Below are positions 34,667-42,305 of a DNA stretch of 64,000 bases, piece after piece. Origin of the DNA: an uncultured Mediterranea sp. Lineage in GTDB: Bacteria > Bacteroidota > Bacteroidia > Bacteroidales > Bacteroidaceae. The notes under the pieces are model-generated. The model had not been told where the DNA came from and searched no databases. It was given only the letters and a program-made list of their open reading frames with translations. Made by a program: the position numbers and the translations under genes. The DNA is taken from positions 62,001-126,000 of the forward strand of contig CALZEQ010000001.1 of NCBI GenBank assembly GCA_945641355.1. Reading direction: 5' to 3'. The stretch's first letter is position 1, and each line of letters starts with the position of its first letter.

Positions 34667-36163
34667 ATGAAAAGACTTTTATTCCGCAGTGTGCTTGGTA
34701 TTATCGGAGCATTGTTGGCCGTCGGATGCAGCCGTTCCGTTCCGTTTGCTCCTTTCTCTTCTCCCAATCCTTGGGCTGATGACTACACCTCCCTTTCGTC
34801 GATGGACGAATACCGCTCGTGGGGAACCTACAACGTGCACGACCCTTCGTGCCGGAAGTTAGGTGATTATTATTATATGTATTCCACCGATGCCATCTAT
34901 CGGGAGAACCGTCAGGAGGCGGCCGAGAAAGGGGTACCGTTGGGATATATCCAGGTGCGTCGTTCCAAAGACCTCGTACAATGGGAGTTCCTGGGGTGGG
35001 CTTTCCCCGAGATACCGCAGGAGGCGGTAGCATGGGTACGTGCCCATGCCGACGGAGAGGGAGCGACCAACATCTGGGCTCCCTACATCATCCCCTGTCG
35101 GGACAAGTACCGGCTCTACTATTGCGTGTCGGCTTTCGGGCGGAAGAGTTCCTATATAGGCCTGGCTGAGGCTGATTCGCCCGAAGGACCTTGGACACAG
35201 AAAGGGTGTGTGGTGAAGACCGACGATACCACGCCGATGAATGCCATCGACCCGACGGTGGTAGTCGATCCCTCCAGCGGGAAGTGGTGGATGCATTATG
35301 GCTCTTTCTTCGGCGGGCTCTATTGTGTGGAGCTGAATCCGGAAAGCGGACTCACCCAGACGGAAGGTGACCTGGGACATCTGGTGGCACGCAGGGCCCA
35401 TTACCGGAAGGACAACTTGGAAGCGCCGGAACTGTTCTATCATCCCGACCGGAAGCAATATTACCTGTTCACCTCCTACGACCCCTTGATGACAACCTAC
35501 AATGTGCGCGTCAGCCGTTCGGACAAGGCCGAAGGACCTTTCATCGACTTCTTCGGCGAGGAGGTGAAGGATACGACCAACAATCTCCCTATCCTGACGG
35601 CTCCTTATCGTTTTGCGAACCATCCCGGCTGGGCAGGAACAGCCCATTGCGGTGTACTGGCTGCCGACGACGGACGCTACTTCATGGTTCATCAGGGACG
35701 CTTGTCGCCCGGTAACCTGATGATGGACCTGCACGTGCGTCAGCTTTTCTTCACCGAGGAGGGATGGCCGGTTGTCTCCCCCGAACGATATGCTGGCAGC
35801 AAACCCCGCACCTTCTCCCAAGAGGATCTGGCGGGCGAATGGGAAGTGATACAGCTGCATGAACCGCAGTACGAAAGGCAATTGGCTGCCGGACAGATAC
35901 TGTGGGGTGAGGGCGAGCTGAAGGAGGAGGAGTGGAACCGCTCGTTTGCGATACGCTTCGAACCAGACGGCCGGTTGCAGGATGGCAGGGGAACTTGGAG
36001 CTTCCAAAAAGAAAAACAGCTGTTAACGTTGGATTTGGATGAGGAAGTTGTAAATAATTTGATTATATTTGCCGGGCACGACTGGGAGAACGAAACAGAA
36101 ACCGTTCTGTTCACTGGCCTGGATATCCACGGGCGTTCCGTATGGGGCAAAAGGGTGAAGTAG
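34667..36163 (+). CDS. GH43 arabinan-degrading lipoprotein (endo-arabinanase-like)
   Basis: 498 aa from MKRLLFRSVLGIIGALLAVG then CSRS (lipobox AVGC). The ORF is open back to 34505, but the promoter lies inside that extension. GH43 catalytic triad: Asp in YNVHDPSCRKLGDYYYMY, Asp in NAIDPTVVVDPSSG, Glu in LEAPELFYH. GWAGTAHCGVLAADDGRYFM and DLHVRQLFFTEEGWPVVSPERY match arabinanase-type GH43 proteins, and the C terminus (LAGEWEVIQL to RSVWGKRVK) is the same small beta domain as in the GH43 at 15399. It is likely surface-exposed or periplasmic and cuts alpha-1,5-arabinan. Followed by GH51 after 58 bp. Confidence 0.9.
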   Translation: MKRLLFRSVLGIIGALLAVGCSRSVPFAPFSSPNPWADDYTSLSSMDEYRSWGTYNVHDPSCRKLGDYYYMYSTDAIYRENRQEAAEKGVPLGYIQVRRSKDLVQWEFLGWAFPEIPQEAVAWVRAHADGEGATNIWAPYIIPCRDKYRLYYCVSAFGRKSSYIGLAEADSPEGPWTQKGCVVKTDDTTPMNAIDPTVVVDPSSGKWWMHYGSFFGGLYCVELNPESGLTQTEGDLGHLVARRAHYRKDNLEAPELFYHPDRKQYYLFTSYDPLMTTYNVRVSRSDKAEGPFIDFFGEEVKDTTNNLPILTAPYRFANHPGWAGTAHCGVLAADDGRYFMVHQGRLSPGNLMMDLHVRQLFFTEEGWPVVSPERYAGSKPRTFSQEDLAGEWEVIQLHEPQYERQLAAGQILWGEGELKEEEWNRSFAIRFEPDGRLQDGRGTWSFQKEKQLLTLDLDEEVVNNLIIFAGHDWENETETVLFTGLDIHGRSVWGKRVK

Positions 36164-36221
36164 GTGGAGAGTTCGCAATCTCTTGTATGAAACTTATTAT
36201 TAACAACATAAAACAGACAGT

Positions 36222-38195
36222 ATGAAGAAATTCACAGGATTGATGGCTGCCTTGGCATTGACTGCAGGTGTAGCCGTACAGGCTCAGACCAATGAGCTGG
36301 TCATCCAAACCAAGAAAGTGGGTGCGCCCATACAGTCCACCATGTATGGACTGTTTTTCGAAGACATCAACTATGCAGCCGATGGCGGCCTCTATGCCGA
36401 ACTGGTGAAGAACCGCTCGTTTGAATTCCCGCAGAACCTGATGGGATGGAAGACTTTCGGAAAGGTGTCGCTCAAGGATGACGGCCCCTTCGAGAAGAAT
36501 CCGCACTACGTACGCCTGGCCTACGCCGGACACGACCACAAGCAGACGGGACTGGACAACGAAGGCTTCTTCGGCATCGGAGTAAAAGCCGGTGAGGAGT
36601 ATCGCTTCTCGGTGTGGGCACGTACCCCCGAAGGCGGTGAAGGAACCATCCGTGTGGAACTGGTAGACACCAAGTCGATGGGCGAGCGCCAGGCATTTGC
36701 CACGGCCAAGCTGGAAATCAACTCGAAGGAGTGGAAAAAGTATCAGGTCATCCTGAAGCCTGAAGTGACCCATCCGAAAGGGGTGCTGCGCATCTTCCTG
36801 ACCTCGAAGACAACCGTAGACCTGGAGCACATCTCGCTCTTCCCCGTCGATACGTGGAAAGGACACGAGAACGGTATGCGCAAGGATCTGGCGCAAGCAC
36901 TGTACGACCTGAAGCCCGGCATCTTCCGTTTCCCCGGCGGCTGCATCGTAGAGGGTACGGAGCAGCCCGACCGCTACTATTGGAAGAATACGGTGGGCCC
37001 GGTAGAGAACCGTCCGCTCAACCTCAACCGCTGGCAGTACACCTTCACCCACCGGTTCTATCCCGACTACTATCAGAGCTACGGACTGGGCTTCTATGAG
37101 TACTTCCTGCTCTCTGAAGAGGTGGGGGCCGAGCCGTTGCCTATCCTGAGCTGCGGACTGGTATGCCAGTTCCAGAACAACGACCCTGCTGCCCATGTGG
37201 CCGTGTGCGATTTGGACAGCTACATACAGGATGCGCTGGACCTGATAGAGTTTGCCAACGGTGACACCAACACCCAGTGGGGCAAGCTGCGTGCCGAGAT
37301 GGGCCATCCGGCCCCCTTCAACCTGAAGTATATCGGCATCGGCAACGAGCAGTGGGGACCCGAATATCCCGAACGTCTGGAACCCTTCCTGGCAGCCATC
37401 CGCAAGGCTTATCCCGACATCAAGGTGGTGGGCAGTTCCGGTCCCGACTCGGAGGGCAAGCAGTTTGACTACCTGTGGCCGGAGATGAAGCGGCTGAAGG
37501 CCGACCTGGTGGACGAGCACTTCTATCGTCCCGAGAAATGGTTCCTGGCACAAGGTGCCCGCTACGACAACTACGACCGCAAGGGTCCGAAGGTGTTTGC
37601 CGGAGAGTATGCATGCCACGGCAAGGGCAAGAAGTGGAACCACTTCCATGCTTCGTTGCTGGAGGCTGCCTTCATGACGGGACTGGAGCGCAATGCCGAC
37701 ATCGTGCACATGGCCACCTACGCTCCGCTCTTCGCCCACGTGGAGGGCTGGCAGTGGCGTCCGGATATGATTTGGTTTGACAACCTGCGCTCGGTGCGTA
37801 CCTGCAGCTATTACGTGCAGCAGCTCTATGGAACGTATAAGGGTACGAACGTGCTGACGCTGACCATGGACAAAAAGCCTGTAACGGGTGCCGAGGGGCA
37901 GAACGGGCTCTTTGCCAGCGCGGTGACGGACAAGAACAGCGGTGAAATCATCGTGAAGGTGGCCAATACCTCCGATCAGGCACAGCCCTTGACGCTGAAG
38001 CTGGAGGGGATGAAGAAGAACGCCGCCCTGACTAACGGACGCTGCATCAAGCTGACCACCCCCAACCTGGACGAGGACAACACGGTGGACCATCCGGACA
38101 ACATCGTGCCGAAGGAGTGTGCGCTGCAGGTAAGCGGACAGCAGGTGGAGGTGACCATCGAGCCGAATACGTTTGCGGTCTACATCTTGAAATAG
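36222..38195 (+). CDS. GH51 alpha-L-arabinofuranosidase (long form)
   Basis: 657 aa with a signal peptide (MKKFTGLMAALALTAGVAVQ, then AQTNELV). An N-terminal segment (YGLFFEDINYAADGGLYAEL) is followed by a carbohydrate-binding-like insert (about 65-205, GEEYRFSVWARTPEGGEGT), then the (beta/alpha)8 catalytic domain with FRFPGGCIVEG (about 230), acid/base Glu in GIGNEQWGPEYPER (about 370) and nucleophile Glu in KVFAGEYACHG (about 460), and the C-terminal beta domain. It removes arabinofuranosyl side chains and short oligosaccharides. It is about 140 residues longer than the other GH51 because of the insert. Terminator follows. Base composition is clearly more GC-rich than in the araBDA operon. 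Confidence 0.93.
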   Translation: MKKFTGLMAALALTAGVAVQAQTNELVIQTKKVGAPIQSTMYGLFFEDINYAADGGLYAELVKNRSFEFPQNLMGWKTFGKVSLKDDGPFEKNPHYVRLAYAGHDHKQTGLDNEGFFGIGVKAGEEYRFSVWARTPEGGEGTIRVELVDTKSMGERQAFATAKLEINSKEWKKYQVILKPEVTHPKGVLRIFLTSKTTVDLEHISLFPVDTWKGHENGMRKDLAQALYDLKPGIFRFPGGCIVEGTEQPDRYYWKNTVGPVENRPLNLNRWQYTFTHRFYPDYYQSYGLGFYEYFLLSEEVGAEPLPILSCGLVCQFQNNDPAAHVAVCDLDSYIQDALDLIEFANGDTNTQWGKLRAEMGHPAPFNLKYIGIGNEQWGPEYPERLEPFLAAIRKAYPDIKVVGSSGPDSEGKQFDYLWPEMKRLKADLVDEHFYRPEKWFLAQGARYDNYDRKGPKVFAGEYACHGKGKKWNHFHASLLEAAFMTGLERNADIVHMATYAPLFAHVEGWQWRPDMIWFDNLRSVRTCSYYVQQLYGTYKGTNVLTLTMDKKPVTGAEGQNGLFASAVTDKNSGEIIVKVANTSDQAQPLTLKLEGMKKNAALTNGRCIKLTTPNLDEDNTVDHPDNIVPKECALQVSGQQVEVTIEPNTFAVYILK

Positions 38196-38263
38196 TCCTG
38201 AATCCGGCAGGATGACCCGGGGACGTACGTCGTCGGTTTAAATGGCCTTTTTTAATGGATAGT

Positions 38264-38300
38264 CGTGTAAGGGCGGACCTATGTGTCCGCCCTTATCACG
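38264..38300. terminator. strong hairpin between convergent GH51 and VapE-like genes
   Basis: AAGGGCGGAC / GTCCGCCCTT (38269-38278, 38285-38294) with a 6-nt loop, extended by CGTG / CACG with one bulge. It separates the plus-strand GH51 from the minus-strand VapE-like gene and probably serves both directions; it has no long T-run. Confidence 0.7.
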
Positions 38301-38339
38301 TCAGGGGCCTTTGATAGATGGCATTTCAATTTTTTAATT

Positions 38340-40166
38340 TTAAATGGAATGGACGTGCCGTTGCTTCACTACATACACCGTACCGTTGCGGCGGCGGAGG
38401 CGTATCAGGCCGGGCATCTGCGAGAGGTAGCGGCCGAAGGTGGTGAGGCTCTCGGTGATGGCTGTGGCTCCGGCCTGCTTGCGGATGTAGCTGAAGAGCT
38501 CGGCCGAAGTCATCTCGCGTGCATCGGGATCCGTCTGTGAGGCGGGTTCGAAGTACTCGTGGAAGTAGAGGTCGGCACTGCTGAGCTGGGCATACTGGCG
38601 GTTGTGGCTCATGACGGCCTCCTGCTCCTTGGAGTCGAACCACCGCTGTTCGTTGTCGCGTACGGCACGCACGGCCTGCGCGTAGAGCTGACGGTAGGGG
38701 ATGCGGCGGTCGGTCTGGATGGGAGCGGTGAGGTTCACCACGAAGAAACGGCGCGAGCCCGAGGGATCGGAGAGCACGTCGGTCATGTTCGAAGTGGCGA
38801 TGAACGAGGCGATGCGCTTCACCTGCTCGGTGCGGCGGGCGTAGGGACGCTTCAGCGGCAGGGTGGCCAGCTGGAGCGTGTTCTTCAGGAATCCCTCCTG
38901 CGTCTTGCGCGAGATGCTGTTGAACTCGTCCATGTTGATGAGCAGCGAGTCGCTCATGGCCTGCATCACCTGACGCGGGTTGTCGAACTTCAGGCTGTCC
39001 AGATAGCCCCACTGCAGTTCGGGCGGCAGCAGCTGGCGGCAGAAGGTGGACTTGTGCCACCCTTGTGCCCCGATGAGCAGCGGCACGATGCTGTTGCCGA
39101 ACTTGCCGTTGTAGCCCATCCATTGCGCCACCATGCCGAGGAACCAGTAGCGGAACCACCGCTTCCACTCCTTGAGGTCGGTAGGCACGAGGTCGGCCAC
39201 GTCGCCGATGTAGTCGTGTCCGTCCCACTCCTCGTCGTTGAGGTAGAGGTAGTTGTCGATGGGGTCGATGGAGCGGATGAGGGTGGAGTTGAGGTAGGTC
39301 ATCACGTCCTTCGGCCGGGCATCGATGCCGGCCTTGCGTGCACCGATGGAGAGGGTGTTGATGAAACGCAGTTCGGTGGCACGCCATCCCCAGAAGGCCT
39401 GCTCCTTGTCCAGGTATTCGGTAGCCCCCCGAACGGTGTTATAACGGAATTCGTAGCGGTGGTTCAGGTAGCTGATGAGGCGTTGGGTTTCGTCCTCCAG
39501 CTCCACAGGTTGCTCCTCCGGTGGCGGGGCGATGCTCGTCTCGGTGCCGTCGATGCGCAGCGGGGTGGCCTCGTCGGACACCAACGGTTGGGCATCGGCC
39601 GACAGACGGCAGCTGGCCATGGCGGGCGACGAACCGTCTGTGATGCCCGACGGCCCTACGGGCAGCTGGAGCAGGGAGCTGTAGAGGGCAGCGGCTACCT
39701 CGTAGGCCTTGCGGAAGAAACGCTCCATCTCGGCCTCGTTTTGCAGGCGCACGGCATCGGGCAGGGTGATGCGTACCAGCAGCTTCAGCGTCTGTCCGCT
39801 GGAACCGACAAAGGCTGCTGCGGTAGAGGGCAGTACCTGGGCCATCCGTTTCAGCTGCAGCAGCTGCTCCTCCTCGCGGACGGGGCCGGCCGACAGCAGC
39901 AGCAGGTCGTTGTAGCCTGCGGGATGGGGCTGTCCGTCGTCGCCCTTGCACAGCCGGACGGAGGGGTAGAGGCGGTGCAGCTTGTGGTGACGGCTGCCTA
40001 CGTAGCGACCGTTGTCGTATTGCACGTGGTGGCGCAGGTACTGTATCTCTTCGTTGCGGACGTTCACGGTGAGCTTCTCCATCAGCTTGGAGAGGGAGAG
40101 TGTGGAGACGAGTGTCTGTTGCTTGGTATTGATGCGTGTCAGACTGATTTTCGGATTGTATGTCAT
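38340..40166 (-). CDS. VapE/primase-helicase-like P-loop ATPase
   Basis: 608 aa from MTYNPKISLTRINTKQQTLV; the ORF runs 19 codons further upstream but without family-like sequence. The N-terminal half (about 20-230) resembles the BT4734/primase-like domain of Bacteroides. The C-terminal half is a virulence-associated-E ATPase: Walker A GAQGWHKST (about 370), Walker B SLLINMDEF (about 410), sensor TSNMTD and arginine-finger region SGSRRFFVVNL. Such proteins come from phage or integrative-element replication modules. Here there is no integrase, capsid or mobilisation gene nearby, only the cysteine-containing gene at 40390, so it is an orphan. The upstream region holds a 22-bp repeat array. GC-rich compared with neighbours such as guaA's upstream region. 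Confidence 0.85.
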   Translation of the reverse strand: MTYNPKISLTRINTKQQTLVSTLSLSKLMEKLTVNVRNEEIQYLRHHVQYDNGRYVGSRHHKLHRLYPSVRLCKGDDGQPHPAGYNDLLLLSAGPVREEEQLLQLKRMAQVLPSTAAAFVGSSGQTLKLLVRITLPDAVRLQNEAEMERFFRKAYEVAAALYSSLLQLPVGPSGITDGSSPAMASCRLSADAQPLVSDEATPLRIDGTETSIAPPPEEQPVELEDETQRLISYLNHRYEFRYNTVRGATEYLDKEQAFWGWRATELRFINTLSIGARKAGIDARPKDVMTYLNSTLIRSIDPIDNYLYLNDEEWDGHDYIGDVADLVPTDLKEWKRWFRYWFLGMVAQWMGYNGKFGNSIVPLLIGAQGWHKSTFCRQLLPPELQWGYLDSLKFDNPRQVMQAMSDSLLINMDEFNSISRKTQEGFLKNTLQLATLPLKRPYARRTEQVKRIASFIATSNMTDVLSDPSGSRRFFVVNLTAPIQTDRRIPYRQLYAQAVRAVRDNEQRWFDSKEQEAVMSHNRQYAQLSSADLYFHEYFEPASQTDPDAREMTSAELFSYIRKQAGATAITESLTTFGRYLSQMPGLIRLRRRNGTVYVVKQRHVHSI

Positions 40167-40226
40167 AGGGCAAAGGGTTTTGGAGTGGGGTGGATGAAGT
40201 AGCAGGCTGCCGGTTATCCACATTTA

Positions 40227-40314
40227 ATGGAGCAACTGTTTAGAGCATATGAAACAACTGTTTAGAGTATATGAAACAGTTGTTCAGACCTATTGAAACA
40301 GTTGTTTCATGGCT
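40227..40314. repeat. four tandem 22-bp repeats (iteron-like array)
   Basis: Units start at 40227, 40249, 40271 and 40293, exactly 22 bp apart, with consensus ATGAAACARYTGTTTAGA. The core AACARYTGTT is itself palindromic. The array lies 61 bp upstream of the VapE-like start and 75 bp downstream of the 40390 gene stop. Two helical turns per unit suggest cooperative binding of a protein on one face. It may be an operator or an origin-like iteron set. Confidence 0.8.
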
Positions 40315-40389
40315 GTGTTGCAACGGCTACAACTGCTATGGAACGCTTGTGACAAAGGCTGTGGTACGGCTGTGATAACTGCGACGGTG

Positions 40390-40815
40390 TCAGTATTGCA
40401 GTACGTACCCCTCGAACAACTGTTCGGTGGGGTAGCCGTAGTGGGCAAAGAGCTGCCTGATGCGTCGTTGCTCCTCTTCGTCAATCAGCCGTTCGCCACG
40501 CAGGCAGCGGTAGAAGGTGGTGCGTCCGTGCAGGATGTCCATGACGCGGCTGTGTATTTCGTCGTAGTGCTTCATGCGCACCTCGTCGAACAGATGCCGG
40601 CTGGCCTTGGCCATGCGTTGCGGTTTGGCCTCCTTGTACATGACGCATTGCCCCTCCTTCAGCGACGAGGGATGGACGGCATTGCCGGTGAATCGAGTGT
40701 CGCCCAGCTGCTCGTAAGCCAGCCGGTGGATGCAGGTGGCTGCCTGGGTGCAGCCTTCGAGGAAGCAGATGGTGCTGTTGGCACCCAACTCCAGAATCGG
40801 TTTGTCGTTTTCCAT
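40390..40815 (-). CDS. cysteine-containing protein, possibly DUF6078-like
   Basis: 141 aa, MENDKPILELGANSTI. Three cysteines near the N terminus (CFLEGCTQAATC, about residues 17-28) and a fourth in EGQCVMY (about 57) could bind a metal. Then KPQRMAKASRHLFDEV, a histidine-containing helical segment and RCLRGERLIDEEEQRRIRQL. No signal peptide. I recall similar proteins, labelled DUF6078, beside VapE-like genes in Bacteroides, but cannot confirm that here. It has a consensus promoter (40857-40888) and is the upstream partner of the VapE-like gene, with the 22-bp array between them. Function unknown. Confidence 0.7.
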   Translation of the reverse strand: MENDKPILELGANSTICFLEGCTQAATCIHRLAYEQLGDTRFTGNAVHPSSLKEGQCVMYKEAKPQRMAKASRHLFDEVRMKHYDEIHSRVMDILHGRTTFYRCLRGERLIDEEEQRRIRQLFAHYGYPTEQLFEGYVLQY

Positions 40816-40856
40816 ATTTTGATGATTTTGATGGTTGTTTTCCGATTTAATTGTGA

Positions 40857-40888
40857 CAAATATAGTGTTTTGGCCTCAAAAATGCAAA
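40857..40888 (-). promoter_or_regulatory. promoter of the 141-aa cysteine-containing gene
   Basis: Minus strand: TTTG (40888-40885), 20-bp spacer, TATATTTG (40864-40857). Full match to the Bacteroides consensus, 42 bp upstream of the ATG at 40815. Confidence 0.72.
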
Positions 40889-40962
40889 TTTTCGCCCCTC
40901 TTGTAGTGCCGTTTTTTCAAAATAAGAGCTATTTTTGTGTTAATGAATGTAAAATTGAAAAT

Positions 40963-41030
40963 ATCTGCCACACTTTTTTTATACTTAATCCATTGAATGA
41001 AAGGTGAATAAAAGAATCGGTGTGGCAGAT
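40963..41030. repeat. 11-bp inverted repeat in the 40816-41190 gap
   Basis: ATCTGCCACAC (40963-40973) and GTGTGGCAGAT (41020-41030) enclose an AT-rich 46-bp loop; GGCAGATA repeats again directly after. It may be a terminator-like hairpin or an operator. Apart from this, two promoter elements and the palindrome at 41048, the 375-bp gap shows no gene. Confidence 0.55.
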
Positions 41031-41047
41031 GGCAGATAAACAAAACT

Positions 41048-41067
41048 TCTCACGCGCGCGCGTGAGA
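41048..41067. repeat. 20-bp perfect GC-alternating palindrome
   Basis: TCTCACGCGCGCGCGTGAGA, self-complementary with a CG-repeat centre that could form Z-DNA or a cruciform. Shorter relatives occur at 42112-42127 and, imperfectly, 42163-42178, on the other side of the LacX-like gene. Confidence 0.85.
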
Positions 41068-41156
41068 GATTGCGCGTGACAGGGGAAGCGGGACAGAGGG
41101 GCATGAAAAAATACTCTTTCGCCATCTTGTCTGTGTAGAATCTCGCGGATTTTATC

Positions 41157-41164
41157 TATATTTG
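41157..41164 (+). promoter_or_regulatory. -7 box for the LacX-like gene
   Basis: TATATTTG matches TAnnTTTG, 26 bp upstream of the ATG at 41191. No TTG is found at the right distance upstream, so this is a weaker call. Confidence 0.4.
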
Positions 41165-41190
41165 TCCTGTAATTAGTAAAGACTCAATAT

Positions 41191-42072
41191 ATGGAAACAC
41201 TCACGAATGGCATCCTGACGATTCAGGTCTCCTCGCATGGCGCAGAGTTGTGCAGCCTGCGATGTGACGGTCGCGAATATCTTTGGCAAGCTGACCCTAC
41301 CTACTGGGCACGTCACTCTCCGGTCTTGTTCCCCATTGTAGGGCGTGTATGGAATGACGCATACCGTATCGGTAACGTCGAATATCATCTGTCGCAGCAT
41401 GGCTTTGCCCGTGATTGCGACTTCACCCTTCTGGCTGTTACCGACACGGAGGTGCGCTATCGCCTTTGCGACACGGAGGCTTCGCGCGAACGCTATCCTT
41501 ACGCATTCGAACTGGAGATAGGGTATCGGCTGGAGGAACGTAGTGTACGGGTGATGTGGCAGGTGCACAATCCTTCGGCTACGCAGGAACTGGATTTCCA
41601 GATAGGTGCCCATCCGGCATTCTATTATCCTGATTTCGAACCAACTGCACAGGAAAGGGGATACTTCCACTTCGATGCGGACGCTGCACTGGTACGTTCC
41701 TACATCGGTGAAAAGGGATGCCTTGACGTGGACAAGAAGGAGAAACTGGAGTTGGAGGAAGGGGGCTGGCTGCCTCTGACTCAGCAACTCTTCGGGGGTG
41801 ACGCATTGGTGCTGGAGCAGGGGCAGGTACATGAGGTGACTCTGTGCGACCGGCAACGCCGGCCCTACATTACACTGCTGTATGAGGCACCTGTGGTAGG
41901 CTTGTGGTCGCCTCCCGGCAAGAATGCTCCGTTCGTATGTATAGAACCGTGGTATGGCCGTTGCGATAGCGTGGGGTATAAAGGCGTTTACAAGGAGAAG
42001 GAGTGGATGCAGCACTTGAAACCGGGCGAAACATTCCAGGCTTCGTATCTCGTCCGGGTAGACGCCGTGTGA
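41191..42072 (+). CDS. LacX-like aldose 1-epimerase family protein
   Basis: 293 aa, METLTNGILTIQVSSHGAEL. Cytoplasmic (no signal peptide), galactose-mutarotase fold: SSHGAELCSLRCDGREYLWQ (about 14-33), SPVLFPIVGRVWND (about 44-57), LSQHGFARDCDF (about 67-78, catalytic-His region), IGAHPAFYYP (about 137) and FVCIEPWYGRCDS (about 249-261). This is the LACX subfamily of mutarotase-like proteins, distinct from the lipoprotein epimerase at 14148; it may act on hexoses or a phosphosugar. Solitary gene flanked on both sides by GC palindromes. Confidence 0.9.
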   Translation: METLTNGILTIQVSSHGAELCSLRCDGREYLWQADPTYWARHSPVLFPIVGRVWNDAYRIGNVEYHLSQHGFARDCDFTLLAVTDTEVRYRLCDTEASRERYPYAFELEIGYRLEERSVRVMWQVHNPSATQELDFQIGAHPAFYYPDFEPTAQERGYFHFDADAALVRSYIGEKGCLDVDKKEKLELEEGGWLPLTQQLFGGDALVLEQGQVHEVTLCDRQRRPYITLLYEAPVVGLWSPPGKNAPFVCIEPWYGRCDSVGYKGVYKEKEWMQHLKPGETFQASYLVRVDAV

Positions 42073-42089
42073 TTTGATTATTGATTGCT

Positions 42090-42178
42090 GATTGTTGATT
42101 ACTGAAATGTTTCTCACGCGCGTGAGAGAGTTGCCCCCAGTCATCAACAATCAAACAACGCTTCTCACGTGCGAGAGA
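42090..42178. repeat. nested palindromic intergenic element after the LacX-like gene
   Basis: Outer stem GATTGTTGAT-T-ACTG / CAGT-C-ATCAACAATC (42090-42104 with 42138-42152), one mismatch; inside it the perfect 16-bp palindrome TCTCACGCGCGTGAGA (42112-42127). A third, imperfect copy, TCTCACGTGCGAGAGA, follows at 42163-42178. Probable terminator for the gene ending at 42072, or a dispersed repeat. Confidence 0.75.
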
Positions 42179-42271
42179 GGGTTGCCGGGGAAAATATGTA
42201 CGGGAGACTATGGATGCCGGAAAGTAGCATTCACGTCATACGCTTGTCATGTGTATGAAATACGCCCCTTC

Positions 42272-42279
42272 TACTTTTG
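42272..42279 (+). promoter_or_regulatory. -7 box for the TonB-dependent receptor gene
   Basis: TACTTTTG matches TAnnTTTG. Initiation near 42286 would put the ORF's first ATG (42249) upstream of the transcript and supports the start at 42306. No clear -33 TTG. Confidence 0.5.
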
Positions 42280-42305
42280 CGCCGAAAATCATAAGAAAGC
42301 ATGCA

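Noticed and set aside
36111-38093. 660-codon open frame on the minus strand, antisense to the GH51 gene; similar long antisense frames at 24999-26375, 38559-40202, 44370-46658, 58197-59669 and 61415-62965
   Set aside because: Each lies fully or almost fully opposite a gene with clear family motifs, starts mid-gene, and shows low-complexity Val/Leu/Gln-rich sequence. They arise from GC-rich third positions leaving few stop codons on the opposite strand.
40227-40314. The four 22-bp repeats considered as a CRISPR array
   Set aside because: The units are directly contiguous without unique spacers, and no cas gene is present.
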